DNA of 64,000 nucleotides from Ottelia alismoides (Eukaryota > Streptophyta > Magnoliopsida > Alismatales > Hydrocharitaceae), in the NCBI GenBank assembly GCA_037367405.1, contig JAZKJV010011400.1, forward strand, positions 4,834,501 to 4,898,500, given 5' to 3'. How positions within the stretch are numbered: the first letter of the stretch is position 1; every line of letters begins with the position of its first letter. Below, one piece after another: positions 15,968 through 25,224 of the stretch. The notes beneath the pieces are model-generated. The model was not told the DNA's origin. It saw nothing but the letters and a program-made list of their open reading frames with translations, and did no database searches. Position numbers and translations under genes: made by a program.

Positions 15968-18508
15968 ATGACGATGCGCATTCTGATAGTTTTATGCTTA
16001 TGCCACTGCTTGAGTCTTTGCTACCCCCTGCTGGCTGAGGAGCCACTGGCCGGCCATTCGATGCATGGCGAAGCCTTCAACGAAGGACCTCGCCAGGCGG
16101 CCTATTTGATGGAAGGCATGGGCAACGTTCAGTTCGAGGTTTCCACCAGCCATGGTGAGGCTCGCAAGTTCTTCAACCAGGGCGTGGCTCAACTGCACGG
16201 CTTTTGGTACTACGAAGCCGAACGCTCTTTTCGGCAGGCAGCCAGCCTGGATCCCAACTGCCCCATGTTCTATTGGGGTATGGCCCTGGCCAATGTCAAT
16301 AATGGCCAGCGAGCCAGCGCTTTCATCGCCCAGGCCATCCAGCGCAAAGCCAATGCTTCGCCTCGCGAACTGATGTACATCGAAGCCGCCGAACGTCGCT
16401 TCGGCAAACCCGACGAAGCCAAGGCAGAGGCTGAGAAGGACAAGAACAAAGACCAGGACAAAGACCAAGAGCAGGATAAGCAGAAGCGCGAAGAAGAAAA
16501 GAAGGCCAAGCGCAAAGCCACTGCTGAAACTTATACGCGCGATCTGGAAGCGATTGTCTTGAAGTACCCAGAGGACATCGAAGCCCGGGCTCTGTTAGCG
16601 CTGCAGTTATGGGAGAACGAACGCAGCGACGTGCCTATCGTTAGCCACGTGGCCGTCAACTCGATCCTGCAGGATATCTTTGACAAGAATCCCATGCATC
16701 CAGCCCATCACTATCGCATTCACTTGTGGGATCACAAAGATCCTTCGCAAGCCCTGCACAGTGCGGCTCTGTGCGGTCCCAGCCTGCCAGGCATTGCTCA
16801 CATGTGGCACATGCCCGGTCATACCTATTCCAATCTCAATCGCTTTCACGATGCCGTCTGGCAACAAGAGGCTTCTGCGCGCGTGGACCATGCCCACATG
16901 ATGCGCGATCGGTTGATGCCTGACCAGATTCATAACTTTGCTCATAACAACGAATGGACGATTCGCAACCTGGTCAAGATCGGCCGCGTGCAGGACGCCA
17001 TCAACCTGGCGACCAATATGATTCAATTGCCACGTCATCCCAAGTTCAATTCGCTCGACGGCGGCAGCGCCCGATACGGTCGCGAGCGCCTGGTGCAGAC
17101 GCTGGCTGCCTATCGACTTTGGCCCCAAATGCTGGATGCCTATGCCGCCGGCCTGGTCGAACTGGGCGACAAGCCTAACGACCAGGTTCAGTGGCTGCGT
17201 CATCGTGGAATCGCTGAAGTCATGGCGCAGCGCGCCGAGGAAGCCAATAAAACTCTGGCCGATCTGAAGTCGCGTTTGAATCAGATAGAAGAAGAGCTCA
17301 GAGCGATCGCGGCTGAAGAGCAACCACAACCGGTTGCCCAACGACCTGACGAAGGCGTGCCACCAGCTCCCTGTCCCCCCAGTGCTGCCGCTGCCGAGGC
17401 TTCGCCAGTGGCCCTGGCTGCACCCGAGACGGCGCCCGCGGCTAACGATTCGAACGGTACAGGCGGCCCCAAACCGGCCGAGGCCACTGCTTGCCAGGCC
17501 GAGCCCGATCCACAAAAGGCTCAGGCCAACCAAGAGCGTCGGCAAAAAGAACGCCAGCAGCGGAGGGATGAACTCAATTCACAGCGCGATCGACTCAGCG
17601 AAGCTATCGCTGCCATCGAAGCCGCCCAGGCTGCTGCCGGTGGCAACTGGAGCAGAGCGCTTGAGCTATTCGACAAGGCCGGCGAGTGGGACAAACTGCT
17701 GAAGATTGAATGGCTGGCCAAAGCGGACAAGATCGACGAGGCACTCAAGCTGATGGAAGAAGAAGTCAAAGCTAACCCTGGCACCGTGCTGCCGCTGGCC
17801 GTGTCGGCCTGGGTGCGCTGGCAGACCGGCGGTGCCAAAGCGGCGCGCGATGATTTCGAAGCTCTACGTGCGGCGGCTTGTGTCAGCGAGTTGTCGACAC
17901 CCATGTTAGCGCGCCTGGAACCATTGGCCGCCTGGTTGGGCTACGACAAACATTGGGCCAGGCCATATCAACCGGCCAATGATATTGGAGCTCGACCCGA
18001 GCTGGATAAACTGGGCCCCTTCCGCTACTCACCTTATCAAGCCGTCGCCTGGCAAGCCAAGACGCGCGCGGCCGAAGCAGTTGCCTCGGACAAGTATGCG
18101 GGCAAGCCAGTGATCGTGATCTTCTACCTGGGATTTGGTTGTTTGCACTGCATGGAACAATTGCAAAAGTTCTCGCCTGCCGCCGACAAGTTTCGCCAGG
18201 CCGGTATCGAACTGGTCGCCATCAGCAATGAAACCCCCGAAGTGCTCGCGCAAGGCATCGACAAGTATGACAAACCGCTGAACGTTCCTCTGCTGTCTGA
18301 CGGCGAGCTGAAGGTGTTTAAAGAGTTCCGCTGCTTTGATGACTTCGAGAAACAACCGCTGCACGGTACGTTTCTGATCGATGCTCAAGGTCGCGTATTG
18401 TGGCAAGACATTGGCTACGAACCCTTTCAAGACGAAGAATTCCTGCTCAAAGAAGCCACTCGCCTGCTGAAGGTCACCGCCTGGAAGGGTGAGGGTGCAG
18501 GAGGGTGA
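15968..18508 (+). CDS. Secreted TPR protein with C-terminal thioredoxin/peroxiredoxin-like domain
   Basis: An 846-residue protein with a signal peptide (MTMRILIVLCLCHCLSLCYPLLAEE). Residues about 50-400 are tetratricopeptide-like helices, including FFNQGVAQLHGFWYYEAERSFRQAA; a Lys/Glu/Gln-rich charged run lies near 155-180. A Pro/Ala-rich linker and coiled coil (about 420-560) precede more TPR helices. The last ~150 residues are a redoxin (AhpC/TSA-like) fold with FYLGFGCLHCMEQL, giving a CxxC pair near 725-728. It is probably periplasmic, with thiol-redox chemistry attached to a protein-binding scaffold; its partner is unknown. The 3' end runs into a GGGTGA repeat tract that supplies the last codons and stop. 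Confidence 0.8.
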   Translation: MTMRILIVLCLCHCLSLCYPLLAEEPLAGHSMHGEAFNEGPRQAAYLMEGMGNVQFEVSTSHGEARKFFNQGVAQLHGFWYYEAERSFRQAASLDPNCPMFYWGMALANVNNGQRASAFIAQAIQRKANASPRELMYIEAAERRFGKPDEAKAEAEKDKNKDQDKDQEQDKQKREEEKKAKRKATAETYTRDLEAIVLKYPEDIEARALLALQLWENERSDVPIVSHVAVNSILQDIFDKNPMHPAHHYRIHLWDHKDPSQALHSAALCGPSLPGIAHMWHMPGHTYSNLNRFHDAVWQQEASARVDHAHMMRDRLMPDQIHNFAHNNEWTIRNLVKIGRVQDAINLATNMIQLPRHPKFNSLDGGSARYGRERLVQTLAAYRLWPQMLDAYAAGLVELGDKPNDQVQWLRHRGIAEVMAQRAEEANKTLADLKSRLNQIEEELRAIAAEEQPQPVAQRPDEGVPPAPCPPSAAAAEASPVALAAPETAPAANDSNGTGGPKPAEATACQAEPDPQKAQANQERRQKERQQRRDELNSQRDRLSEAIAAIEAAQAAAGGNWSRALELFDKAGEWDKLLKIEWLAKADKIDEALKLMEEEVKANPGTVLPLAVSAWVRWQTGGAKAARDDFEALRAAACVSELSTPMLARLEPLAAWLGYDKHWARPYQPANDIGARPELDKLGPFRYSPYQAVAWQAKTRAAEAVASDKYAGKPVIVIFYLGFGCLHCMEQLQKFSPAADKFRQAGIELVAISNETPEVLAQGIDKYDKPLNVPLLSDGELKVFKEFRCFDDFEKQPLHGTFLIDAQGRVLWQDIGYEPFQDEEFLLKEATRLLKVTAWKGEGAGG

Positions 18509-18563
18509 GGGTGAGGGTGAGGGAGGGTGAGGGAAAGGGTGAGGGAAAGGGTGAGGGAGGGTG
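18485..18563 (+). repeat. G-rich GGGTGA/GGGA tract
   Basis: About 80 bases of repeated GGGTGA, GGGAGGGTGA and GGGAAAGGGTGA units, starting inside the last codons of the TPR gene. Many G-triplets with short loops could fold as a G-quadruplex on the plus strand or in the transcript. Confidence 0.85.
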
Positions 18564-18736
18564 AAGCTCCTGCTGAGCCTTCGCGACTGCCCCAAGAATC
18601 AAGATCCATTGGCACACGTGGCCGGCACCAAAATCAGCGGATATTCGTCTGCGCTCTGCCATCATTCAAACCGGAAATCCCAACGGATCTACGTTCACGC
18701 TCCAAGCCCAAGGCTCGGCAGGAGCCCTGCCCTCCC
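18555..18736. repeat. R1 repeat element, copy c
   Basis: Diverged R1 copy: left arm GGGAGGGTGAAGCTCCTG and right arm CAGGAGCCCTGCCCTCCC form the terminal inverted repeat. It fills the space between the convergent TPR and queE genes and could act as a bidirectional hairpin terminator. Confidence 0.7.
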
Positions 18737-18742
18737 GCGCGA

Positions 18743-19498
18743 TCATGTCCCGCGCTGGTTGCCGTACCAGTAGATGTGCTGGCGCTGACAAAAATTAAAA
18801 CCGTGCGATTGGCACCAGGGCTTGAGCCACCTGGCTCGCTCGTCCAGCGTTTCGACGAGAGTACCTTCGGGCATGATCCACACCTGGTCGGGCGAGGCGG
18901 CTTCTAACTGATGCAAGTAGTCCAAGACTTCCTCGCAATCGGTGGCATCGCTGACCACGAACTTCAATTGACAGCGATAGCGACCGAGCCAAGCGCGGAC
19001 CAGGTCTGGACGGTAGCGGCGTTGATGGTGGGCCTGGTGCCAGGCCGGATGGTTTTGGGGATCGGGAGCGGAACTGGTCAGTTTGGGGCTGATCGACAGC
19101 AGATCGCAGGTGAAGAGCTGGTCGATCGTCCCAGCCGTCTCGATGGTGATGCGTTTGCCGGCGGCCTGTAGTCGCTGAGTAATTTCCTTCATGGCGGTGA
19201 ACAAGAGCGGTTCGCCACCGGTAATCACCACGTCCTTTTCGGCAAAGGCCAGCGTGCGCTGGACGATTTGATCGATCGACAGCGTTTCGCCTTCTGGGTG
19301 CCAGGATGCAAAGGGCGTATCGCAGAACCAACATCGCAGATTGCAGCCGCTGGTACGCAAGAAAACGCTGGGGGAACCGGCCCATTGGCCCTCGCCCTGA
19401 CGGCTGGCGTAGATCTCGGCGATGCGCAGGCGAGCGTGGTCGGCGGTGCCCCCCTTTCCCTCTTGGCTTTCAGCTCTCATACTGCCCACGTTGACCAT
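18743..19498 (-). CDS. queE: 7-carboxy-7-deazaguanine synthase (radical SAM)
   Basis: About 251 residues. The substrate-site segment [32 protein letters not shown] holds a CxxxCxxC [4Fe-4S] site; [11 protein letters not shown] follows. It converts 6-carboxytetrahydropterin to 7-carboxy-7-deazaguanine in queuosine synthesis. It is divergent from queF, which acts later in the same pathway. The ATG at 19498 is chosen because a start at 19549 would overlap the queF start; 19480 is also possible. No strong ribosome site separates these options. Confidence 0.9.
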   Translation of the reverse strand: MVNVGSMRAESQEGKGGTADHARLRIAEIYASRQGEGQWAGSPSVFLRTSGCNLRCWFCDTPFASWHPEGETLSIDQIVQRTLAFAEKDVVITGGEPLLFTAMKEITQRLQAAGKRITIETAGTIDQLFTCDLLSISPKLTSSAPDPQNHPAWHQAHHQRRYRPDLVRAWLGRYRCQLKFVVSDATDCEEVLDYLHQLEAASPDQVWIMPEGTLVETLDERARWLKPWCQSHGFNFCQRQHIYWYGNQRGT

Positions 19499-19526
19499 CG
19501 TTTTTTCTGAGCAGGAAACACTAGCA

Positions 19527-19889
19527 GTGACCACACCCTTCCAAGACACGCTCGAAACCTTCGAGAACTCCTATCCCAATCGCGAATACACGATCGAGAT
19601 CACCTGCCCCGAATTCACCTCCGTGTGCCCCAAAACGGGGCAACCCGATTTCGGCGTGCTGACCTTCCGGTATGTACCGGATCGCTTGTGCGTGGAGCTG
19701 AAGAGCCTCAAACTTTACCTGCAACGTTTTCGCAATGAAGGTATCTTCTACGAAAACGTCACCAATCGCATTCTGGACGATTTCGTAGCTGTTGTGAAGC
19801 CGCGGCATGTAACTTTGGAAAGCGACTGGGGCGCTCGAGGCGGTATCACCAGCATCGTGACGGTATCCTACGACCAAGAGAGTGACTAG
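19527..19889 (+). CDS. queF: NADPH-dependent 7-cyano-7-deazaguanine reductase
   Basis: About 120 residues from the GTG at 19527, which has AGGA about ten bases upstream and gives the usual short QueF N-terminus. The active-site Cys34 ([13 protein letters not shown]) and Asp41 have the same 7-residue spacing as in B. subtilis Que[21 protein letters not shown] is the other family signature. It reduces preQ0 to preQ1. The longer frame from 19422 overlaps queE and is not favoured. Confidence 0.94.
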   Translation: MTTPFQDTLETFENSYPNREYTIEITCPEFTSVCPKTGQPDFGVLTFRYVPDRLCVELKSLKLYLQRFRNEGIFYENVTNRILDDFVAVVKPRHVTLESDWGARGGITSIVTVSYDQESD

Positions 19890-19890
19890 T

Positions 19891-20904
19891 ATGAGCGAAG
19901 CACCTTGCGTGATCTTGAGCGGGTTTGGTGACGAAGCGGCCAACGATAAACTGGCCGTGCAGCAATTTGCTGCCTTCGCGGCCCTAGGGCTGAAGTACTA
20001 CTCGATCCGCTTCATCGATGTGGGTGATGGCATCAAAAACGTGATGCTGCTGTCGCCTGCTGAGCTGAAGAAGGTCAAGCAGATGCAAGCGGACTATGGG
20101 CTGAGCGTGGCCACCATCGGCTCGCCTATCGGTAAAGTCAAATTGCTGGATGTCGATGACGGCACCGGCAATCGCTACGTGCCGTTCAAGCAGTACCTCT
20201 CGAAAGACGTCAAGCATGCCTGCAACGTGGCCAATGAACTGGGCACCAAGCTGATTCGTGGCTTTTCGTTTTATCATCCCGTGGGCACGCGGCCTGAGGA
20301 TCATCTCAATCAAGTGATCGATCAACTCGGCAAGATCGCTGATGAATGCGACAAACACGGGCTGACCTTCGGCTTGGAAGTCGAAGCCAACCTGGTTGGC
20401 CAGACCGGCAAGTTACTGGCCGAGATTCATCGCAAAGCCAAGCATCCAGCCCTGGTTACGATCTTTGATGGGGCCAACCTGGTTTGCCAAGGTATGACGC
20501 CCGATGAAGTCTATGCTGAATACCTGGCGATGAAGCCCGGCTTGGGATGGATCCATATCAAGGACTATCGCCACCCGACGCCCACCGGACGACTGGAGCA
20601 TGTCGACGAAGCTTCGCTGAAGAACTTTGTGCCGGCCGATTGCGGCGATACGGGGCACGAAGCCATCTTGCGCGACCTGGCTACCGAGTTACCCAAGATC
20701 GACAAACGCATGCGCAAACGCGGCGCACCCGGCGTCATTTTTGATTTGGAGCCGCACGTCAAGGGCGGTGGCCAGTTCGGCGGCTTCAGCGGCCCGGATG
20801 GTTTTGGTGTCGCCATGCGTGGCCTGTGCCGCGTGCTGGACTACGTTGGCATCGAATATCAGTTGCGAGACTTCGATACCATCAAAGGCTGCCGAGGCTT
20901 CTAA
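19891..20904 (+). CDS. Sugar phosphate isomerase/epimerase-like TIM barrel
   Basis: About 337 residues of the xylose isomerase-like AP endonuclease-2 superfamily. The barrel shows SGFGDEA near the N-terminus, FGLEVEANLVGQTG in the middle with a likely metal-binding Glu, and GWIHIKDYRHP with a His/Asp metal-ligand pair. The start at 19891 is two bases after the queF stop, so it may be co-transcribed. Planctomycetes carry many such genes for sugar or inositol catabolism; the substrate is not visible. No signal peptide is seen. Confidence 0.8.
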   Translation: MSEAPCVILSGFGDEAANDKLAVQQFAAFAALGLKYYSIRFIDVGDGIKNVMLLSPAELKKVKQMQADYGLSVATIGSPIGKVKLLDVDDGTGNRYVPFKQYLSKDVKHACNVANELGTKLIRGFSFYHPVGTRPEDHLNQVIDQLGKIADECDKHGLTFGLEVEANLVGQTGKLLAEIHRKAKHPALVTIFDGANLVCQGMTPDEVYAEYLAMKPGLGWIHIKDYRHPTPTGRLEHVDEASLKNFVPADCGDTGHEAILRDLATELPKIDKRMRKRGAPGVIFDLEPHVKGGGQFGGFSGPDGFGVAMRGLCRVLDYVGIEYQLRDFDTIKGCRGF

Positions 20905-20918
20905 GTGGCAAGACCCTG

Positions 20919-21170
20919 GGAGGGCGAGGCTCTTGCCAAGCCTTGGGCCTGAATTACTGGGAGGGCGAGGCTCCTGCCGAGCCTTGGGCCTGAACTACTA
21001 ATCAAGCACCGTTGGGAGAGAGCGTTTGAATCAGATCATCACGGACCCAACTCCGCAGTGACGGACCCTTCTCCGCAGTGATCGTCCCTTAATCCGTCAG
21101 CCCCACCGCATCTTTGGTTAATGCTGCCAACGGTATGGCTCGGCGGGAGCCTCGTCGCCTTCGCCCTCCC
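20919..21170. repeat. R1 repeat element, copy d
   Basis: The left arm is duplicated (20919 and about 20960: GGGAGGGCGAGGCTC with CTTGGGCCTGAA after each). Near 21042-21092 is a short repeat ACGGACCC..CTCCGCAGTG. The right arm GGCTCGGCGGGAGCCTCG ends with CGCCCTCCC at 21170. It fills the 362-bp gap before asnB. Confidence 0.7.
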
Positions 21171-21266
21171 ATACCTCCCATGGCTGCACATCACGGTATG
21201 ATACTCGTTTGCCCTTGGAAAACTGTCGGGCCAGGGGTTTTGGCTGTTCCTTAGAAAGCGCAGCGC

Positions 21267-23186
21267 ATGTGTGGGATCACTGGTGCACTTTGGTTCGATG
21301 ATGACTCGGCGATTGCACCGGCGACGTTCGATGCGATGACCGATGCGCTTGTGCACCGAGGTCCCGACGACCGTGGGACTTATATTCGTCCTCTGCAACG
21401 CGATGTGACTGGCGATACGCCCGGCGTGGCCCTGGGCTTTCGGCGGCTGGCCATTATCGATGTGGCCGGTGGTCATCAACCGATGACCAACGAAGATGGC
21501 AGCGTAGTCATTGTCTTCAATGGCGAGATCTACAACTATCGCGAGTTGCGGCGGCGACTGGAAGGCTCGGGGCATCGCTTTGCCACTGACAGCGATACCG
21601 AAACGATCGTCCACTTGTATGAAGACCTGGGCGCCGATTGTTTTGCGGCACTCAATGGAATGTTTGCGATTGCCATCTGGGACACGCGAAAACGCCAGTT
21701 GTTGCTGGGACGTGATCGGCTGGGCAAGAAACCTCTCTACTACCAGGCTAACCGCGCGCAAGTTCTCTTTGGCAGCGAACTGAAGGCCCTGGCTCAAGCA
21801 CCGACTTTTCAGCGCGGAATCTCGCCGGGTGCCATCGACCAGTTCCTGACCTATCAATACATTCCCCATCCGCATACGATCTACACGCATTCACGCAAAG
21901 TACCGCCTGGCCACTACGCGGTGATCCACGATGGCCACATCAAGATCAGCAAGTACTGGCAGGTTGATTGGCGTTACGAGCAGGAGATCAGCCAGGCGGA
22001 AGCGTCCCGGCAACTGACCGAGCTGCTGGATGATTCGATTCGCTTGCGACTGCGCAGCGATGTACCTCTGGGAGCCTTTCTCTCGGGCGGCATTGATTCG
22101 TCCTTGATTGTTACGCTGGCTCAGCAGCAACTCGAACAACCGCTCAAGAGTTTCAGCATCGGCTTTACCGAAGCTGATTTCGATGAGACCAGTTATGCTC
22201 GCCAGGTGGCCAGTTGGGCGCGTACAGACCATCATGAGTTCCAGGTAGCGCCCGATGCTGTTGGGATTCTCGACTCGCTGGCCTATCACTACGATGAACC
22301 ATTCGGCGATAGTTCAGCCATCCCGACCTGGCATCTGTGCCAAATGACGCGCCAGCAGGTGACTGTGGCCTTGAGCGGCGATGGTGGTGACGAGTTGTTC
22401 GCCGGCTATGATCGCTATCGCGCATTGTGGCTTAGTCGTTGGTTGGAGCATTCGCTGGGCATTCGCGCGGTGCTGGGAAGCTCACTAATTCAAAAGTTAC
22501 CCACCTCGAATCGTCAACGCTCATTCATTCGTCGTCTGCAACGCTTTGGCGCGGCACTCAAGCAACCGATGGCCCGCCGCTATATGAACTGGCTGCAAAT
22601 CTTTCCTGAAGGTATGCGCGCCCAGTTGTATCAGCCTGGCTTTGTCGAACAGTTGCCCGACGAGGATCCAGTCGAGTTTTTCGAAGGTGCTTGGGCAGAA
22701 ACGCGCGGTCGCGACCTGGTCTCTCAGGCTTCGCTTTCGGATCTGGTCACTTATCTGCCCTGTGATTTGATGACCAAAGTCGATATTGCTTCGATGGCCC
22801 ATGGGCTGGAATGCCGTCAACCGTTTCTGGATTACCGACTGGTAGAGTTTGCGGCCAGCCTGCCATCGAAATGGAAGTTTCGTTGGGGTAAAGGCAAGCG
22901 CTTGCTGCGCGATACGTTCGACCGCTTGTTGCCCAGGCAGATCTGGGAACGCCGCAAGATGGGATTCGGAGTGCCGCTGGGTATCTGGTTTCGGCGCGAG
23001 CTGCGCGAACTGGCTTACTCTCGCTTGCTGGGCACCGATGCGCACTGCCACCTTTACTTCCGGCCGGAGTATATTCAACTACTGTTAGACCAGCATGTCA
23101 GTGGTCGCATCAACCATAGCTACCGACTGTGGAACCTTTTGATGTTCGAGAGCTGGCTGCGCCGCTGGTCGACTGGCGCAAGCTGA
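21267..23186 (+). CDS. asnB: Asparagine synthase (glutamine-hydrolysing)
   Basis: A 639-residue two-domain enzyme. Cys2 (MCGITGAL) is the N-terminal nucleophile of the glutaminase, with the VFNGEIYNY and HRGPDD motifs. The synthetase half has the ATP pyrophosphatase motif LSGGIDSSLIV and SGDGGDELFAGYDRY. The length and the DETSYARQVA..DHHEFQV segment fit the AsnB group that includes exopolysaccharide/PEP-CTERM-linked amidotransferases, so the amide acceptor may be aspartate or a sugar-related substrate. Its neighbours do not settle this. Confidence 0.92.
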   Translation: MCGITGALWFDDDSAIAPATFDAMTDALVHRGPDDRGTYIRPLQRDVTGDTPGVALGFRRLAIIDVAGGHQPMTNEDGSVVIVFNGEIYNYRELRRRLEGSGHRFATDSDTETIVHLYEDLGADCFAALNGMFAIAIWDTRKRQLLLGRDRLGKKPLYYQANRAQVLFGSELKALAQAPTFQRGISPGAIDQFLTYQYIPHPHTIYTHSRKVPPGHYAVIHDGHIKISKYWQVDWRYEQEISQAEASRQLTELLDDSIRLRLRSDVPLGAFLSGGIDSSLIVTLAQQQLEQPLKSFSIGFTEADFDETSYARQVASWARTDHHEFQVAPDAVGILDSLAYHYDEPFGDSSAIPTWHLCQMTRQQVTVALSGDGGDELFAGYDRYRALWLSRWLEHSLGIRAVLGSSLIQKLPTSNRQRSFIRRLQRFGAALKQPMARRYMNWLQIFPEGMRAQLYQPGFVEQLPDEDPVEFFEGAWAETRGRDLVSQASLSDLVTYLPCDLMTKVDIASMAHGLECRQPFLDYRLVEFAASLPSKWKFRWGKGKRLLRDTFDRLLPRQIWERRKMGFGVPLGIWFRRELRELAYSRLLGTDAHCHLYFRPEYIQLLLDQHVSGRINHSYRLWNLLMFESWLRRWSTGAS

Positions 23187-23221
23187 ACTTTCAATCATTC
23201 CTGAGTGACAAGCGAGTTTCT

Positions 23222-24166
23222 ATGGCATCCTGTTGGCGTGCATTGTTTGTTCTTGGACTGCTCGCCTGGATTGGGTGCAAACCGGCGGCCGATTCTCAGT
23301 CGGTCAAGTCGTTCCAAGGTCAGTACCCGATCAAGGCCACCGTGACTGTGGGTATGGTGGCCGACCTGGTGCGACAGATTGGTGGCCAGCAGGTCCAAGT
23401 TACCCAGTTGATGGGCGACGGAGTCGATCCGCACCTCTACAAACCATCGCCCGATGATTTGCGAGCCATCCTGGGCTGCGATGTAGTCTTCAACAATGGC
23501 CTGATGCTGGAAGGCAAAATGTCCGAAGCTCTCAAAGCTTCCTCGCGTTCGCGAGCCACCTGCGCCGTGGGCGAGCGTTTGAAACGTCCCGAAGGGATAA
23601 CCGGTAACGATCCGCATCATCCTGATCCGCACGTCTGGATGGATGTCAGTCTGTGGAGCCAGGCGGCTGGCATAGTGGCGGACTTCTTGAAAGAGTACGA
23701 TCCCAAACATGCGGCCGAGTATCAGCAGCGCGGTGAAGCTCTCAGGCAACAACTGGACGAGCTTCATCAGTATGGCCAGAAAATCATGGCAACAATCCCA
23801 GCCGAGCGCCGTGTCTTGATCACTTCGCATGATGCTTTTCGATATTTTGGCCAGGCCTATGGCTTGGAAGTTCAAGCCGTGCAAGGAATCAGCACCGATT
23901 CAGAAGCCGGTTTGCAGCGCATTAACGAACTGGTCGACTTGATCGTCAGTCGCCAGATCCAGGCCGTTTTTGTCGAGAGCAGTGTCCCGGCCAAAAGTAT
24001 CGAAGCGTTGCTGGAAGGCGCCAAGGCTCGCGGACATACCGTGGCCATCGGCGGCGAATTGTTCTCTGATGCCATGGGCAAACCAGGAACGCCAGAAGGA
24101 ACCTACATCGGGATGATGACGCACAATCTCGACACCATTGCCAGGTCACTGGGAGGCAGTTTGTAA
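23222..24166 (+). CDS. Metal ABC transporter substrate-binding protein (ZnuA/TroA-like)
   Basis: About 314 residues from the ATG at 23222. The N-terminus is lipoprotein-like (LLAWIGCKPAADS, Cys near 19). Cluster A-I metal ligands are visible: GVDPHLYKPSPDD, DPHHPDPHVWMD and ITSHDAFRYFGQAYG, with a late Asp near LFSDAMG. It should bind Zn2+ or Mn2+ outside the cytoplasmic membrane. The ATPase and permease genes that usually follow are absent; a repeat starts nine bases after the stop. Confidence 0.9.
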   Translation: MASCWRALFVLGLLAWIGCKPAADSQSVKSFQGQYPIKATVTVGMVADLVRQIGGQQVQVTQLMGDGVDPHLYKPSPDDLRAILGCDVVFNNGLMLEGKMSEALKASSRSRATCAVGERLKRPEGITGNDPHHPDPHVWMDVSLWSQAAGIVADFLKEYDPKHAAEYQQRGEALRQQLDELHQYGQKIMATIPAERRVLITSHDAFRYFGQAYGLEVQAVQGISTDSEAGLQRINELVDLIVSRQIQAVFVESSVPAKSIEALLEGAKARGHTVAIGGELFSDAMGKPGTPEGTYIGMMTHNLDTIARSLGGSL

Positions 24167-24174
24167 GCCTGTCG

Positions 24175-24247
24175 CTCGTTTAACCCGCAGCCGAAGGCGA
24201 GGAATCGGCGTGAATGGCTTTGACGCACAGGTAATCTGCCTAACTGG
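24175..24247. repeat. R4 repeat, partial copy
   Basis: Begins CTCGTTTAACCCGCAGCCGA and runs to TAATCTGCCTAACTGG. It matches the reverse complement of the right half of the R4 element at 27807-27975 over about 70 bases, with few differences. Together the copies bracket the 24.6-27.8 kb genes. Confidence 0.75.
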
Positions 24248-24274
24248 AACTGGACAGCGCCACTTGGTAAGCTG

Positions 24275-24555
24275 CGTAGCCACCGCCTGCTAGACAGTGG
24301 ACGCGAAAGTTAACGCTTTCCACCGCCTGGCAGTTTTGATGTTGTGCGTTTTTGTGTCACCTCTCCCGGGGCGCAGCTTGGGGGAGGTCGAATCGAGCCC
24401 TTAAGGCGAAGATTCGGGAGGGGGCACTGCGCCAGGGATGAGTCAACCATGGCGCATGGCCCCCTCCCGCAGTCTCGGCTAAAGGCCTCGTCTGCGACCT
24501 CCCCCAGCTGCGCCGGGAGAGGCGACATTCACAAAACTTGGCAGCGGTGGCTACG
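24275..24555. repeat. Nested R3/R2 palindromic element
   Basis: Outer R3 arms (GTAGCCACCG at 24276; CGGTGGCTAC ending about 24554) enclose an R2 long hairpin at 24357-24528. The R2 arms run inward from TCACCTCTCCCGG and GGGAGAGGCGACA and pair imperfectly over about 80 bases each, with GGGAGGGGGC...GCCCCCTCCC as the inner stem. The whole 24167-24635 gap is repeat; no gene seen. Confidence 0.8.
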
Positions 24556-24635
24556 AAGACTTCGACAACCAGTTGCTCGTATGCAGGCATCGCCAGATTG
24601 GTGATCTGGAGTCGAATAATACTGAGGCGTAACTT

Positions 24636-25187
24636 ATGTTTGATTTCCTATTTCGACGCGGCAATCCGACTAATGGCTGGATGCGCAAGCCGAATTTGAC
24701 TCTGACTGCGTCCTTGGACGCGCCGTCGCTGAATGGCGTTACGCTTGGCTCGCGATTGGATCGCCTTTCGGAGCTCGGTCGCAATGACACGTTACAGTTG
24801 GGTACGTTATGCTATCTTGACTTAGGCATCGGTATAGACCATGCCGATGATGGAAGTTTTCTGGGATACATGGTTGTTCTCCGCGATGAGGACAGCGAAT
24901 TTCAACCTTATCGCGGCGAGTTGCTGTGGGAAGGTGTACGACTGGACGCAAGCCGCTTGACGCGCGATCAATTGCCGAACATTTTTGGGGATTGGTACTG
25001 GCTGGATACCGATGAAAACGAATCCATCGCGTTCTATGAATACCGCAACCACGAAATGCAAATAGAGCTTACGCTGGCCGGTTTGGTCAAACGTTTCATC
25101 TTGACTCGGAGTCCACTGATGGCCGACGCTAACCAGAGGCAAGCGTACAATGTTGACAAACCTTGGCCACCACCTTATCCCAAATAA
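24636..25187 (+). CDS. Hypothetical protein
   Basis: A 183-residue soluble protein that I do not recognise. It has aromatic- and acid-rich stretches (GDWYWLDTDENESIAFYEY) and a Pro-rich end. No signal peptide or membrane helix. The start follows within 100 bp of a repeat element. Base composition seems a little AT-richer than in the flanking housekeeping genes, judged by eye, in keeping with an accessory island. Confidence 0.5.
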   Translation: MFDFLFRRGNPTNGWMRKPNLTLTASLDAPSLNGVTLGSRLDRLSELGRNDTLQLGTLCYLDLGIGIDHADDGSFLGYMVVLRDEDSEFQPYRGELLWEGVRLDASRLTRDQLPNIFGDWYWLDTDENESIAFYEYRNHEMQIELTLAGLVKRFILTRSPLMADANQRQAYNVDKPWPPPYPK

Positions 25188-25224
25188 ACATGGTTAGAGC
25201 ATTAAGTCAGAACAGGAGTGATTT

